64,000 nt of DNA from Viscum album. Its lineage: Eukaryota; Streptophyta; Magnoliopsida; Santalales; Viscaceae. Below, piece by piece: positions 26,679 through 39,198 of this stretch. Numbering within the stretch: the stretch's first letter is position 1; every line of letters begins with the position of its first letter. The notes under the pieces were generated by a model. The model was not told where the DNA came from and made no database searches. It saw only the letters and a program-made list of their open reading frames with translations. Location of the stretch: contig OY728165.1 of assembly GCA_963277665.1 (NCBI GenBank), forward strand, positions 1,756,184,772 through 1,756,248,771, in the 5' to 3' direction. A program made the position numbers and the translations under genes.

Positions 26679-27000
26679 AGTCCACTTATAACTAATTCCT
26701 CACACCACTCAAGACTTTTTGATTGACAAAAAATTGCCCAATTAACCTCCCTACATCCCTCTCTTCATCCTAGAAGCCTCACCATAGGCAGAAGGCACGT
26801 CAAGAAGTCTGTTGGTTCAATCTAAATGGAGATACCCAAATTAAAAGTAACATTTTCTCTTAAATTGTTTTCTTTTATTTTACATATCCAACACATAAAA
26901 TATTTGTATTCCATTCTTTTGTAACAAAAAAACTATCCTAAATATACTAGGATGTTTTTATGAGAAGGATTCGAACTACACTAACACACACCTCTATTTA

Positions 27001-27132
27001 ATGGATGAAGAACATAATGTTTCTGTGGATGGAAAACTAAAGCCTCTAGAAATGATGATTGTTCAAATATCTCCAACCGCCTCTCATGTTGGCCATTATG
27101 ATGGAACTGTATTTATATATGATATATATTAG
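27001..27132 (+). other. 43-codon open frame inside LTR A
   Basis: ATG to TAG reading MDEEHNVSVDGKLKPLE and so on. LTR B keeps the same frame from 33384 (MHEEHYVSVDEKLMSLE), while LTR C has lost the ATG context and the frame. No known domain. It lies about 320 bp downstream of the TATA box, so it would be in the transcribed leader. Chance conservation within related LTRs is a sufficient explanation. Confidence 0.3.
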
Positions 27133-28834
27133 GTTTATGTTTTCTTAATTATTCTGTAATTTCCATTTATAGCATTCCTATATAGTTTCCATTATGGGTA
27201 AATAAGATAATATCAATAAAGAAAGTGTGGACTACCGCCCCCAAAAAGTAATATGAGTCATTAATGACATAAGTGGGACATATAAATTATGAAGTTAATG
27301 ATATTATATATGATATTATATTTGAAATTATAATTTAATTATAATATACCTATGTATCATTATGTTTTAATTCCATTAAAATAAGAAATAGAATTGAAAG
27401 AAGCATTAATGCATACGTACGGCTTACTGTGTCCATGAATGGTGCATTTCATTTCTTACCTCCAATGTTATGTACTATTATAAATACATGTATATACTAG
27501 ATATATATGATATATAAGATATCTAAATCATGAATATCATTCTGGATAAAATGTACTATTAACCAAAAGTTCAACTAGTATATATAAGGTGTTCATTTTT
27601 ACTCAAGTACCAAATATCGAAAAAATGGATTTTATTAACAAAAATGATTAATTAATATTTATAACATGGTAATAAGTGATATAAAAGAAATAATAAAGTT
27701 GAAAAAGTTTCTTAAGCAAGTATAAATTAACTTTAGTTCATTTTTCATGAGATTAAATAACGATTGAGTCTTGTCAGACATGAGGTAAGGGACATCATCT
27801 CAATATCTTTTCATTGAGGAATATTTAGTTTTATACATGAACCTATATAATAAGTTGTATAAACCCCTTTAACGTTTCATTTCACTCAATTGGAATCTAT
27901 TTATACAAAGCGTTTTACTAAATGACCAAAAGGAATGTTTTTTAACGTAAGCGGTGATACCAACCTTTCTGTTTCCGTGAGTATTATTTGATCTTTGGAT
28001 TCCTTAACATGCCTAATGTTTTTAAAAGGAAAAATAAATTCCATATACTCTTACTAAGTATTTTGGTATTGAAATGATTATTAGAATGGATTCATTATTT
28101 CAATTTCATGAAATGGTATTTTGTTATTGCAATGTGGAAAATTAATCTTTCTTTTATGCTTATGTTATGTGTTATGATCAAGTTATGATTCTTGGGAATT
28201 ATCTATGTATACGGGTGGTTCCAATATAAACCTAGGGTGGGTGATACCGAGATAGCTTTCCAATGCATTCGGTAAATTGACAGAGGTAAATGTGAATGTT
28301 TCTCCTAAGAGATTTAGGGAATATACTGGGATGGGTATTCCAAAGTAACTCCCTATGTAGCTGTGATAGCTACAATGTAAGTATGATATGGATTCCATAA
28401 GTTACCATTATGTTTTATGATTTCTATGTGTCTTTCATAAATCTTATGATTTCATGAGGTAAGAAAAAAGAGTTCAGGTTTTGTATTTATTTATGAAAAA
28501 ATGTTTTCATTCTTTGTTACATTACCCTTACAGATCTTTTTATGTTCATCCCAAGTCTTGGAATATTTTCATAGGACATAAAGATTAATAGGGTCAAGGA
28601 TGGGATCACGGAAAAGTCATGCTGTCTAAAAACTGGGACTATACATGACTGTTTTTTCATGAGTTTTTATTTTTTGAATAAATTGGAAACTGTGTAGAAG
28701 TGTCTACTCTGTATTCTTTGGTGATGTAATAGTTATTTCATACTTCACTAAAACTCTATAAATGAAAATATTCTCATTGATAATTATTCATTTAATTCAT
28801 GATTATGTGATGATTAATGTCAAGTCTTTATAGT

Positions 28835-28846
28835 TGGTATCCGATG
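28835..28846 (+). other. primer binding site (tRNA-iMet type), internal 1
   Basis: TGGTATCCGATG follows LTR A after two spacer bases. The copy after LTR B reads TGGTATCAGAGG, matching the initiator-Met tRNA complement used by most Ty3/gypsy chromoviruses; this copy has mutated. Confidence 0.8.
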
Positions 28847-28989
28847 TCAGTTTATACAACTTTTGGGGTTAGGTAATTGATAAATTAATTTCGCAAAATT
28901 AATTTACGAAAATATTTAAGTGATATAGAATTTAAAAATTACTATGTGGATTTACCTAAGATATGTCTCTGTTAAAAATGGTTTTGATA

Positions 28990-29900
28990 TAGGAAACATG
29001 GTAGTTGTGCTGGGAAGGAATACAAAGGAAAATTGACCTTCTCAATCAGCATCTAGAGATAGTCATAATCAGGGTTGGACAGTTTGTTGCAATGATGGGT
29101 TAGGTGAATCTGAGGATAAATGGTAGTTTGGTTTATTGTTGATATTTTGGTTAAGAGGATCATGAATGTCATTTAAGGGTCATCATGAAAACCTTAAAAG
29201 ATCATAAACTGTTTGTGAAATTCAGTAAGTGTTAATATTGGTTATAACAAATTTATTTCCTTGGTCACATTGTTTCAAAAAATTGAAAAACAGTTGATCC
29301 TACTAAAACAAAATTTGTTGAAAAATGGCCAAGGCCCACAAATATAACCAAGATTCATAGTTTTCTTGGTTTGGTAGGTTATTACCAGGGGTTTTTTGAA
29401 AATTTTGAATGGTTATCTAGTTCAATGACTAAGTTAACTCGAAAAGTTGTTATGTTCATTTGGTCAAATGAAAATTATGATTATTTTCAGGAAATGAAAA
29501 CAAAATTGGGGAATGATCTAGTTTAAGCACTGCCTTTTATAAATGGTGAGTTTGTTATCTACATTGATTCTTCGTTGAAAGTACTTGGTTGTGTACTTAT
29601 GAAAAATGATCAGGTAAATACTTATGCTTCACATCAGTTGAAACCTCATGAGTCAAATTACCCTACCCATGATTTGTAAGTATTTACTATTTTTTTGCTT
29701 TAAAAATTTAGAGGCAACATTTGTATGGAGTGAATTTTGAAATATTTACTAATAAAAAGTGATTGAAGTATATATTCACATAGAATGAATTGAACATGAG
29801 TTAGAGGAGATGGTGGGAATTAATCAAGGATTATGATTGCCTAATACATTACCATCCAAGAAAAGAAAATAATGTGGTTGATGATTTGAGTCGAAAAAGT
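28990..29900 (+). pseudogene. truncated gag fused to RT end and RNase H, internal 1
   Basis: A short gag N-terminal piece (about 28990-29110, polar, ending near a reading LDSLLQ) is joined directly to reverse transcriptase at its catalytic motif. 29132-29152 reads FIVDILV, a damaged FIDDILV. Most of gag, all of protease and the RT fingers and palm are absent. The RT thumb follows (WPRPTNITKIHSFLGLVGYY at 29324-29383), then RNase H from about 29547 ([36 protein letters not shown]) to about 29900 (DDLSRK). Stops and frameshifts are present. The same junction occurs in internal 2. Confidence 0.85.
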
Positions 29901-29999
29901 AATGCTTCATTAAATTTGTTAAGTTTGGAATAAGATACTTGTGTTTATGATTTGATAAAATTTGGAATAGAATTTTTTGGTGCATGAAATTCATTTTTT

Positions 30000-31400
30000 T
30001 GTATCAGGTGTCAGTGAGATCATCACTATCAGATAGAATTAAGCAAACATAGAAAGAAGAAAGTGAGTTACAGAAAAAGGTAGAGTTGGTTCAGAAGGGT
30101 ATGTTTCTGAAATTTCACATTGATAATGATTGTGTTTTGAGGATTTTAAAGAGATTATGTGTGCCTTGTGATTCATATTTTAAGAATGAGTTGTTATATA
30201 AAGACCACAGTTCTCTGTTTTCAGTTCATCCTGGTAGTACTATAATGTACAGAGATATTCGGGAGTGTTATTGGTGGGATGGAATGAATAGAGATAATTC
30301 TGATTTTACTGTTAAGTGTTTGACTTGTCAGCAGGTTATAGTAGAGTGGTTGTTACTGGAATGGATGATTCATCCTTTACTGGTGCAGGAGTGGAAATGG
30401 AAAAATATATACATGGACATTGTTGTGGGAATACCAATGACATCTCTAGGCAATAATGAAATCTAGATTATAGTTTATCGATTGACCAAATCAACTCATT
30501 TCCTACTTCTTCGAAATACATTGTCTCTAAATCAACTTGCTCGGTTGTATGTTAAATAGATAGTCCGGTTGCATAGAATTTTCCTCTCCATTGTATCTGA
30601 TCATGATCCTAGGTTTACATCTATCTATTGGAAAGGCGTTCAGAAGTCGTTGGGTACTGAATTAAATTTTAGTAAATCTTTTCACACTTAATCAGATGGG
30701 ACGTTGTGACCAACATCTTTCTTCGGTTGAATTTTCATATAATAACAGTTTTCATTCCAGTATACAAATGGATCCATTTGATACATTATATAGAAAGCAT
30801 TGTTGAACTCCAGCTTTTTGGGATGAGGTAGGTGAAAGGAAGCTGATGGAATTAGAATTTGAAGAAGAGATGGTAGAGAAAGTGCATTTGATTTAGAATC
30901 ACATGAGAACAGGTCAGAGTAGATAGAAATGTTATGTAGACAACCGATGGAGGGATATTTCTTTTTAGGTACGTGATCATGTCTTTCTCAAAGTTTTATC
31001 CATGGAAATGTTCCATGTGTTTTGGTAAGAAGGGAATGATGAGTCTGAAATTCATTGGACCTTATGAAATTATGGATAAAGGTTGATTAGTTGTGTACAG
31101 AGTGGATTTACCTCCATTTTATCCCTTGTTCACAATGTTTTTCATGTTTTGATGTTGAGAATGTATTTGTCAGATCCATTTCATGTTTTGAGCCCAGAGG
31201 TAGTTCAGTTGGTAGATAATCTCTCTTATGAAAAATAACCAGACCAAATTCTTGACTGTGGACAACAAGTGTTGTAGAATAAGGTAATTTATCACATAAA
31301 GGTATTGTGGAATAACTATATGATTGAAGAGGAAATGTGGCAATCTGAAAATTCTATTGGGAATAAATATCACCACTTATTTAGATATTTAAAAAATTAT
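30000..31400 (+). pseudogene. chromovirus integrase and chromodomain remnant, internal 1
   Basis: An open stretch at 30086-30466 contains the HHCC finger (HSSLFSVHPGS, YWWDGMNRD, CLTCQQ) and the start of the catalytic core (MDIVVGIPMTS). The core continues to about 30690 in other frames. Compared with internal 2, about 65 bp are missing at about 30700, between agatgg and gacgttg. That deletes the segment holding the third acidic residue of the DDE triad. The tail with VLSPEVVQLV-like text and a decayed chromodomain follows to about 31385. Confidence 0.85.
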
Positions 31401-31414
31401 GAGGACACAATTCC

Positions 31415-31430
31415 AAAAAGGGGGGAAGGA
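31415..31430 (+). other. polypurine tract before LTR B
   Basis: AAAAAGGGGGGAAGGA directly precedes the LTR start TGTAACATCC at 31431. An almost identical tract precedes LTR C. It would prime plus-strand synthesis. Confidence 0.85.
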
Positions 31431-33051
31431 TGTAACATCCCATGTAAATGAAGAATAAGATATTATCATATTTATTAATATTTGGGAATTAAATATAAAT
31501 TTTACTTTAAATGGGTTTCTATGTTATATAGCGTACCCGATACGCAATAACATGTTTCTATGAAATCTTACGTTGCACACTAATAATAATTTAATATTAT
31601 TATTTTAAATTTTAGTTAACTACTAGCCCTTGTATTGGTAGTAATGAACAAAACAGACTAAAATATGATTATACATGTTTGTTAAAGGTATTTACTTTTA
31701 TCCAATAAAAGTTTGAGGCTTAAAATGTGAATGAATCTAATTTTAATCATAATTAAAATTTAAATGTTCGATTTACAACCTTTTAATAGAGAAACCTCTT
31801 TAAATATAGTTTTGATCACTTTAACACATTCTAATTGACTAAATAAAATTCTTCTTTAGAATGGGGACATAAAAATTTTCTTTGTGTAAAATTTTAGAAT
31901 TTTTCCGACAGTGTTCATTTTTTTAATGAATAGTGAAAATATTGTATTTTAATTAAAAACTGTGTTTTAATCTAATTTATTAATATGGTTAAATTGACTT
32001 TTTAATTTATTTTAAAGTGTAATTTGAATATATTTTCACCATTTAATCTAATGTTGGTCATTATAATTAATTCCACTTCAATAGTGGACATAAACAATTA
32101 TGTATATTTTGATAGATATTGTTTCTTAAAAACACATTTTTTATTTTAACAATGAGAATTAATATTAAAATTAATTAATATCAATTTTATGTTATTAATT
32201 TGACTAAATAAACAACATTTTTTAATTCAGAATATCAAATATATAATTGGCTGATTTTTTGGTAATTTTATGAAAAACTTAAATTTTTGATGAATAATGA
32301 AACCACGTAGTAGTAGTTAAAAAACTGAATATTTAATTAAAATGACATTTTTCCACTTTTTGGAATTGAATTCCGAAAATCCAACATACATGGTTGTTAT
32401 TAGTTAGTAAAATGAGTTTAAATAAGGTGAAAATAATTTTTGGTGAATAGTAACTTTTGACTTTTATTTACCGCGGTTAAAGGTAAATAGGGTAAATGAA
32501 GGTAAAAAGAATATTATAATAATTAAAAATTATCTTAACACTTTTGTTAACCTTATTGGATAAGTAATGGGCGACCATGATTATTTTTTAGTCTATTTTG
32601 GGACCCCATGGAGCCACTTATAAAAGATAATGACACTTTTGATTAATTAGTTTAATATAAATTCAAAAATGACATAAACAAAAATCCTTTAGTAAATTAA
32701 TATTTATATCGTGTTATATAAATAATATTTTAGACTATAAATATTAATTTGAATGATAAAACTATTTACTACATCAAATTTTTTTTTATAATTTTTAGAC
32801 ATCAAATAAATAAAATTATTCACAACACAATAAAGATGTAGTATTTACCTCACTAATAGATGATTTAAATAAATAAGATTATAATGATTAAAATATTTTC
32901 CAAAACATGTCCAATTGTGATTGGATAATATTATTTCTACCATGAGTCATCTTATCTACGACTTTAATGATTTTTTTACCTTTAACAAATGAATAAATGT
33001 TTGTAATAAAATAATGTTTTGAAACTTTCCTAAAAAGCCCCTCCTCTCCCT

Positions 33052-33060
33052 TATAAAATG
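33052..33060 (+). promoter_or_regulatory. TATA box of LTR B
   Basis: TATAAAATG in the same conserved context as in LTR A and LTR C. Confidence 0.65.
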
Positions 33061-33839
33061 AGACCAATTATAACCAATTCCTCACACCACTGAAGCCATT
33101 TTTTTTCTCACCAAAATCTACCCAATTATTCTACCTACATCCATATATTCCACCAATATTCCTTACCTTAGGCACAAGACACATCAAGATGTCCTTTGGT
33201 TCTAACCAATGGGAGTTAACCAAATTAAAGGTAACCGTTTTTCTTAAATTGTTTTATTTTAATTTACTTCTCCAACACTTAAACTATTTTTATTACTTTT
33301 TTTGTAACAGAACCAGTATCCTCAATAAACTAGGATGTTTTTATGAAAAGTATTCTAACTACATTTACATGAACCTCCATCTAATGCATGAAGAACATTA
33401 TGTTTCTGTGGATGAAAAACTAATGTCTCTTGAAACGATGATTGTTAAAATATCTCCAACCGCCTCTCATAGTGGCCATTATGATGGAAATCTATTTATA
33501 TATGATATATATTTTGTTTATGTTTTCTTTATACTTCAGTAATTTCCATTTATTGCATGCCATTATGGTTTCCATTATGGGTAAACATGATAATCTCATT
33601 AGAGGAAGTGCGGACTACTGCCCCCTCAAAGTGATATTACTCATTAATGCCATATGTGGGATGTATAAATGATGGAGTTAATGATATTATATATGAAGAT
33701 ATAATGGAATTAAAATATACCTATTTATCATTATTTTTTAATTCCATTAAAATAAGAAATAGAAATGAAATTAGTGTTCAAGCGTACGTACGTCTTACCG
33801 TCTCTATGAATGGTGAATTTCATTTATTCCCTACAAATA

Positions 33840-33900
33840 TAATGTAATATTATAAATACATGCATATACTATATATATATATATATATGATATATATGAT
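33840..33900. repeat. TA-rich microsatellite in LTR B
   Basis: A run of alternating TA with interruptions (33865-33898), expanded compared with the same position in LTR A (about 27490) and LTR C (about 54440). Confidence 0.75.
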
Positions 33901-34220
33901 ATCTAAATCATGAATATCATTCCAGATATAATGTAATATTAACCACAAGAGCAACTGGTAAATATAAGGTGTTCATTTTTGACTCAAGTACCAAATATCG
34001 ACAAAATGGATGTTATTAACTTAAATGATATAATAATATTTATATTTCGGTAATAAGGGATATAAAATGAATAATAAAAATTAAAAGGGTTCTTATAAAA
34101 GCATAAATTATATTTAGTTTATTATTCAAGATATTAATGAATGATCGAGTCAAGTCGGACAAAAGGTAAGGGACTTCGTCTCAATCTCCTTTAATTGAGG
34201 CATAATTAAACAAAACGTCC

Positions 34221-34245
34221 AGGGGTGAATCAAAGATCCACCCCT
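34221..34245. repeat. inverted repeat at LINE 3' end
   Basis: aggggtgaatc and gatccacccct are inverted with one mismatch around a 3-base loop (34232-34234). It is about 10 bp from the LINE/LTR junction and could form a hairpin in the LINE 3' UTR, which LINE RT may recognise. Confidence 0.75.
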
Positions 34246-34359
34246 ACCAAATTTATTGAAAAATAAGTGCAAGAAACAAAGCATCAGAAAGGAGTTTTAC
34301 ATAGTCTGGTAAACACCCTGCCACAAGCATAAGCCTGAACAAAGCACCTGCAACATTCA

Positions 34360-35045
34360 GTAGCCAAAAAGGACCATTCAGAGCTTGATTCTTCCACAGC
34401 CAACTTTGATACAGCATCAACCACTTGATTGGACTCCCTGTAAACATGAGTCACATCAAAGATAATATCATAAAGAAGGTGAAGACATTCAACCCAATAA
34501 GGTAGCATATCCCATGGGACATTCCTGGATCACTTTTTGATTAAATCCACCGCCACCATAGAATCAGATTCTAGCCAGATAAAACGCCAAACAAATTGAA
34601 TAGCATATCTGATTGCATTAATAATATCCCATCGTTCAGCTTCAATTGTAGATCCATGACCAATGAAATGATAAAGAAAGCCTTTGACAAAGCATCGATA
34701 GGTACGGAAGACACCACCGTAGCCTGAAGGTCCAGGAGTCCCTACAGCCGCTCCATCAACATTAACTTTCAGCCATGAGGGAATAGGGGGAATCCATCTA
34801 ATAGACTTCAGCATTAAGGGTTTTTTGGGTCTACCACTAACACCAAAATTCCTCAAAACAATAAAGTCAGTTAACTCAATTTTCATGCAACCAATTTGAA
34901 TCCAGGAAGCAGTGCAGACTGCCCTATGAATAGCTTTGACACCAGAGTAAATAGTGGGAGTGATAGAATTAATGAGATAATCATTCTGGGCTTTCCAAGT
35001 GAATCCTATGGAGGCTGCAACATCAACCATAGTCAGATTCCTCAC
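34360..35045 (-). pseudogene. LINE RNase H domain remnant
   Basis: A 171-codon open stretch (35045-34530) contains LKVNVDGAAVGTPGPSGYGG, with the first catalytic Asp. IEAERWDIINAIRYA follows with the catalytic Glu, then LESDSMVAVDLIKK with the second Asp. After a frameshift, VYRESNQVVDAVSKLAVEE (34480-34370) completes the domain with the last Asp. The active-site residues are therefore all present although the frame is broken. This kind of RNase H is acquired in plant L1-type LINEs. Confidence 0.9.
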
Positions 35046-35099
35046 CTGTTAACAACATTGAGCATCAACAATAGAACAAAGAATCCCTTCCATTGAGAA

Positions 35100-35400
35100 G
35101 ATATTTAAAAGAACACCCTGTCATGTCTTGGATGTAGTTCCATAACCTAAAAATGATAGGACAATAGAGTAAAATATGCTCAAGGGATTCCTCAGCACCA
35201 TATCATTAAGGGATTGGTCATTCTAGATGAATGCCAATACTTTGAAGAGTGGACTGAACTGGTAGTCGTTTCATCCAGATTTTCCATAAGAGCAGAAAAT
35301 CAGTGGGTGGTATGAAACAAGTCTTGAAAGCCAGAAGCCACCTAGGTGCTGGGGATTGGACAACACAAAAGTAATGGTATATAGATCTGGTACTAATTAT
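35100..35400 (-). pseudogene. LINE zf-RVT zinc-finger region remnant
   Basis: The minus strand reads LWKIWMKRLPVQSTLQSIGI and, further on, CGAEESLEHILLYCP-like text with the first Cys codon damaged. This matches the zinc-binding region between RT and RNase H in plant LINEs. Confidence 0.75.
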
Positions 35401-35869
35401 CCCATTGGTACTGTGCTCCTAGATGAGAGTATCCCTGTCCATGTACTTATACTTTAGAAATTCAGAGAGCAGATCAGAAGGAATGATATCCAGAAAATCT
35501 GGATTGAAATTCTACACTGATGCAATCTGGACAAGCATCAGATTATGGGGAATGACAACAGCATGCTGAATAGGTCTAGAAAGCCAGGAATTTATCCAGA
35601 CATTCATTGGTGAGTCCCTACAAACCATCCATTTTGAGAACATAAGAATCCTATTAAACGAAAACATTATAGCAGGCCAAATAGAGGATGAGAGGTAGTG
35701 AGGATATTCATTACAAAGTCTTGAAATAAACTGGGCACCAATGAACTCCATAGAATTTTCCTGGAATGATATAAGATTCCATGTAAATTTTCTAATTAGT
35801 GCATCATTGAAAAAGAGCTAGATCCTTGATACCAAGACCCCCCATATCAATGGGTTTAATTCATTCTTT

Positions 35870-37260
35870 CTAGGAAACAACCACCAGTTTCTTTTCATAC
35901 ATGGAGCTAGTCCATATGAAGTTTCTTATAAGCCTCTGAATCTCCGTGATTAGATTTCTAGGCCATATGTAAATGGAAAAAACATAAACAAACATGGATA
36001 TAACCACAGAGTTCACAAGACAGATTCTTCCTTCTTGGGAAATTGCCTTCCCCTTCCAATTAGCCATTTGATCGGATATACGTGTGAAAATGGGTTGAAG
36101 ATTAGATCTTTTAACTCTGCCACAAAAGAGAGGTACACCAAGATAATTAGAAGGTAGATAACCCTTCTTAACTCCAAGAAACCTTGCATGCTTCCTCTTC
36201 CTTCTGGTAGTCACTCCTTTTCTGAAGACAACAAAGGATTTAAGGGAGTTAACAACCCGTCCAGAGACATCCTCATAGTGGGAGAATATATGCTTTATCG
36301 AATTAACTATTCTGAAATCAGCCCTTCCAAATAACATGATATCATCAGCATAAAATATATGAGAAGGGGCATGAATATCTCTTTCAACTAGAATTTTATT
36401 ATAGAAACCCCCTTGGACCAGGTTATCAAGATAGTGACTTAGATAATCCTCAGCCAAAGCAAACAAGAGACCAGAAAGAGGATCCCCTTGCTGAAAGCCC
36501 CGGTGGCACTAAAAAAAGCCCTATGGAGTTCCATTAATCAGAATAGAAAGATTCACACTCTTGAGGATAGCACGAATCAAATTGATAAATTTTCTAGAGA
36601 ACCCATGCATTTTCAAAATGGAGAAGAGAAAATTTCATTTCATAGTGTCAAAGGCTTTTGAGATTCCAATCTTCATGGAAAAGCTACCAGGTTTTACCTT
36701 TTTCCTCATAGAATTGATACATTCAGATGCAGTAAAGATGCATGTTTGAATGCTCATTCTTGGTACAAGACCAAATGGATTTGGGGTGATAATGTTTTTG
36801 TCCACATGATACATCCTGTTTGAAATGATTTTTCTGATAATTTTGGAAATATTATTGCCAATCGCAACTGGTCTGAAGTCCTTAATATCAAAGGCATTAC
36901 CCTTCTTAGGAATCAAGGCAATAAAATTTGAGTAGGAGCCAAAATTCATGGAGGCAGTGATAAAGATATGTCTAACTGCATTCACAACCTCATCATGAAC
37001 CAACTACCATATGAACATAAATAATTTGTTAGTGAGCCATCAGGCCCAGCAACATTATCAATATTAAGGGAGCATAGGGCTTCCCTTACCTCTGTTCCTC
37101 TCGGAATATCCATAAGCTTATCATTAATTTTTTCGTCAATAGATGGCATGATGTTATGAGCAATTCTGCTAGAATTATCTACTCCATTATCAGAATAATG
37201 CTCATAGAAATAACTCACAACTTCATTTTAGATTTTAGTATCTGTATTAAAGATTGAACC
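35870..37260 (-). pseudogene. LINE reverse transcriptase domain remnant
   Basis: Fingers are in an open stretch 37003-36635 (NFIALIPKKG, KDFRPVAIGN, ISKAFDTMK). The catalytic YADD is intact at 36352-36341 within an open stretch 36466-35870 (FYADDIMLFG), which also holds the RT-connection LGVPL region (YLGVPLF, about 36140). The N-terminal part lies at 37218-36982 (AGPDG). The breaks between open stretches are stops and frameshifts. It is typical of plant L1 RT. Confidence 0.9.
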
Positions 37261-37479
37261 GTTGATACTGAGAGCAGAAACTCCCCTTCTGAGTTTCTAT
37301 TCCCTGTGAATTCTATGGAAGACCTTTGAATTACTATCCCCCTCCTTCAGCCACTTGATATTATATAGATACATGGCCATATTTACTTTAATTTCAAGTA
37401 GGTTATCCGTCTTTGAAAGAGCATGAATTTCCTCAATGGATGGCATATGACAGAGCTGATTGACATTCTGACAGTTTAG

Positions 37480-38375
37480 AAGATGATTTTCAGCCTCTTG
37501 AATGTCCTCAACCAATTAGAGAATCTGTTTTTACTCCATTCTCTCAGCCTTAATTTTGTTCTTTTCATTTTAGAAGAAAGAATTTGAGCTGAAGATCCAG
37601 AATTTTCTGTGTTCCAGGCAGCAGTGACAATCTCGCGACACCCTTGAATGACAAGCCATACATTGTTGAATTTAAAGGGAATAGGTGCTAGTCTTAGCCC
37701 ACCAGAGGAAATATCCACCACAAGGGGGTTATTATCTGAGAGAATTTTGGGATGCAAAATACCAGAAGCAGAAAGGGTACTGTTGTTATCAAAAAGATGA
37801 AGAAAACATCTATCAAATCTGCTAGCCTATCTTCCATTTTGAGTATATCTAACCCAGGTAAAATCAGCAGCCACCATATCAATCTCAATGGGATTATATA
37901 TGTCAATGCATTGAGAGAAATCTTTGGCTGCAAGACTGTTAAAACAACAACTAGTTTTCTCCTCTTGTCTCAGAACAGTATTAAGGTCACCTGCAATGAT
38001 CTAGTTTGAAGGAAGTTGAGATGATAAGGAAACCATTTCATCCCATAAATCCCTCCTTTTCAGATAGGATTTATCAGCATAAACACATGAAATAAAATAG
38101 TTAATCCCATTCAAACAAACCAAGACAGAAACAATTTTTTACCTTGTGTACATGAGAGTAAAGTGATGGAATCATATTTAAGCACCCATAAGCTCTCAGC
38201 ATTCCCATCATGAATGTTGTGGTTAACAAATGAGTATCTTATAGATTCCCATTTAAAGTCTTTCCAATTGGTAAACATTATTCATGGCTCAACAATTCCA
38301 ATAATGAGAGGTTTGCTGGTCAAAACAACATGTCGAAGGTCCTTGACCGTGGGAGAATTCCCAAGCCCTTAACTA
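37480..38375 (-). pseudogene. LINE apurinic endonuclease domain remnant
   Basis: The domain nicks target DNA to start reverse transcription. From about 38370 the reading is GLGNSPTVKDLRHVVLTSKP. The GDLN motif appears as IIAGDLNTVL at about 38000. FTWVRYTQNGR-like text follows near 37850, and SDNNPLVVDIS at about 37737-37700 is the SDH(C/S)PL-like end of the domain, with His replaced by Asn. Several frames are needed; there are stops. Confidence 0.85.
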
Positions 38376-38380
38376 GTTGG

Positions 38381-38400
38381 AATGTTTTTAAAACGAATAA
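38381..38400 (+). other. junction where LTR B resumes
   Basis: AATGTTTTTAAAA matches LTR A at 28014-28026 and LTR C at about 54962, so LTR sequence resumes here after the LINE. Confidence 0.7.
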
Positions 38401-39198
38401 TAAATACAATATACTCTTTCTACGTATTTTGGTATTGAAATTTTTTTGAGAATGGATTCATTATTTAAATACCTTGAAATGGTATTTTTTATTGCAATGT
38501 GGAAATGTTATCTTTCATTTATGCTTTTGTTATGTGATGCGATCATGTTATGCTTCTTGGGAATTATTTACATGTACAAGTGGTTATGTGATAAATCTAG
38601 GGTGGGTGATCCCATGATAGCTCTCCAATGAATTGGGTAAAGTGACTGAGGTAAACATGAATGTTTTCCCCATATATTTAGGGAATATACTGTGATGGAT
38701 ATTCCAAAGTAACTTCCTATGTAGCTAAGATGGCTACAATGTATGTATGATATGGATTCCACAAGTTACCTTTATGATATATGATTTCTATGTGTCTTTC
38801 ATAAATCATATGATTTCATGAGGTGTGTAAAAGAGTTCATGTTTTTTATATATTTATGAAAAAATATTTTCATTCTTTGTTTTATAACACATGCTGAGCT
38901 TTTAATGCTCATTCCAAGTTTTGAAATGTTTTCATTGGACATAAAGATGAATAAAGTCAAGGATGAGATCAAGGAAAATTTGTACTGTCTAAAACCTGGA
39001 ACTAGACATGAATATTTTTTCCAGGACATTTTATTTTATGAAAACAATGTAAAATGTGTAGAAATGTCTAATATTTAATCTTTTGAGATGTAATAAGTAT
39101 GTATTAATTCACTAATACTCTAAACATTAAAGGATCCTCAATGAGGATTATTCATTTAATTAGATATTATGTAATGTTTAAGGCAGGGTCATTATAGT

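Larger units (their letters stand above)
25055..28832 (+). mobile_element. LTR A (5' LTR of composite)
   Basis: Begins TGTAACAT and ends TTTATA, directly before the primer site; the final CA is probably mutated to TA. It aligns along its whole length with LTR C and with both halves of LTR B, with obvious but heavy divergence. Landmarks are a TATA box at 26670, a short conserved open frame at 27001-27132 and a conserved block at 28190-28390. Confidence 0.9.
34210..38380 (-). mobile_element. L1-type LINE (EN-RT-zf-RNH), inactive
   Basis: About 4.2 kb of minus-strand sequence with the domain order of plant L1-type ORF2: endonuclease, reverse transcriptase, zinc-finger and RNase H. It starts right at the endonuclease N-terminus, so ORF1 and the 5' end are missing (5' truncation). 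Both flanks are LTR B, but about 180-190 bp of LTR are lost, so no target-site duplication can be seen. No poly(A) tail is left at the 3' edge (low-coordinate side). It is less AT-rich and better preserved than its LTR host, in keeping with a later insertion. Confidence 0.9.
31431..39196 (+). mobile_element. LTR B (shared middle LTR), split by a LINE
   Basis: 31431-34209 matches the first part of LTR A and LTR C; 38381-39196 matches the last part. The LINE lies between. About 180-190 bp present in LTR A (roughly 27822-28010) are missing from B at the insertion point. B ends TTATA before a well preserved primer site, so it served as the 3' LTR of the first unit and the 5' LTR of the second. 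Confidence 0.9.
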
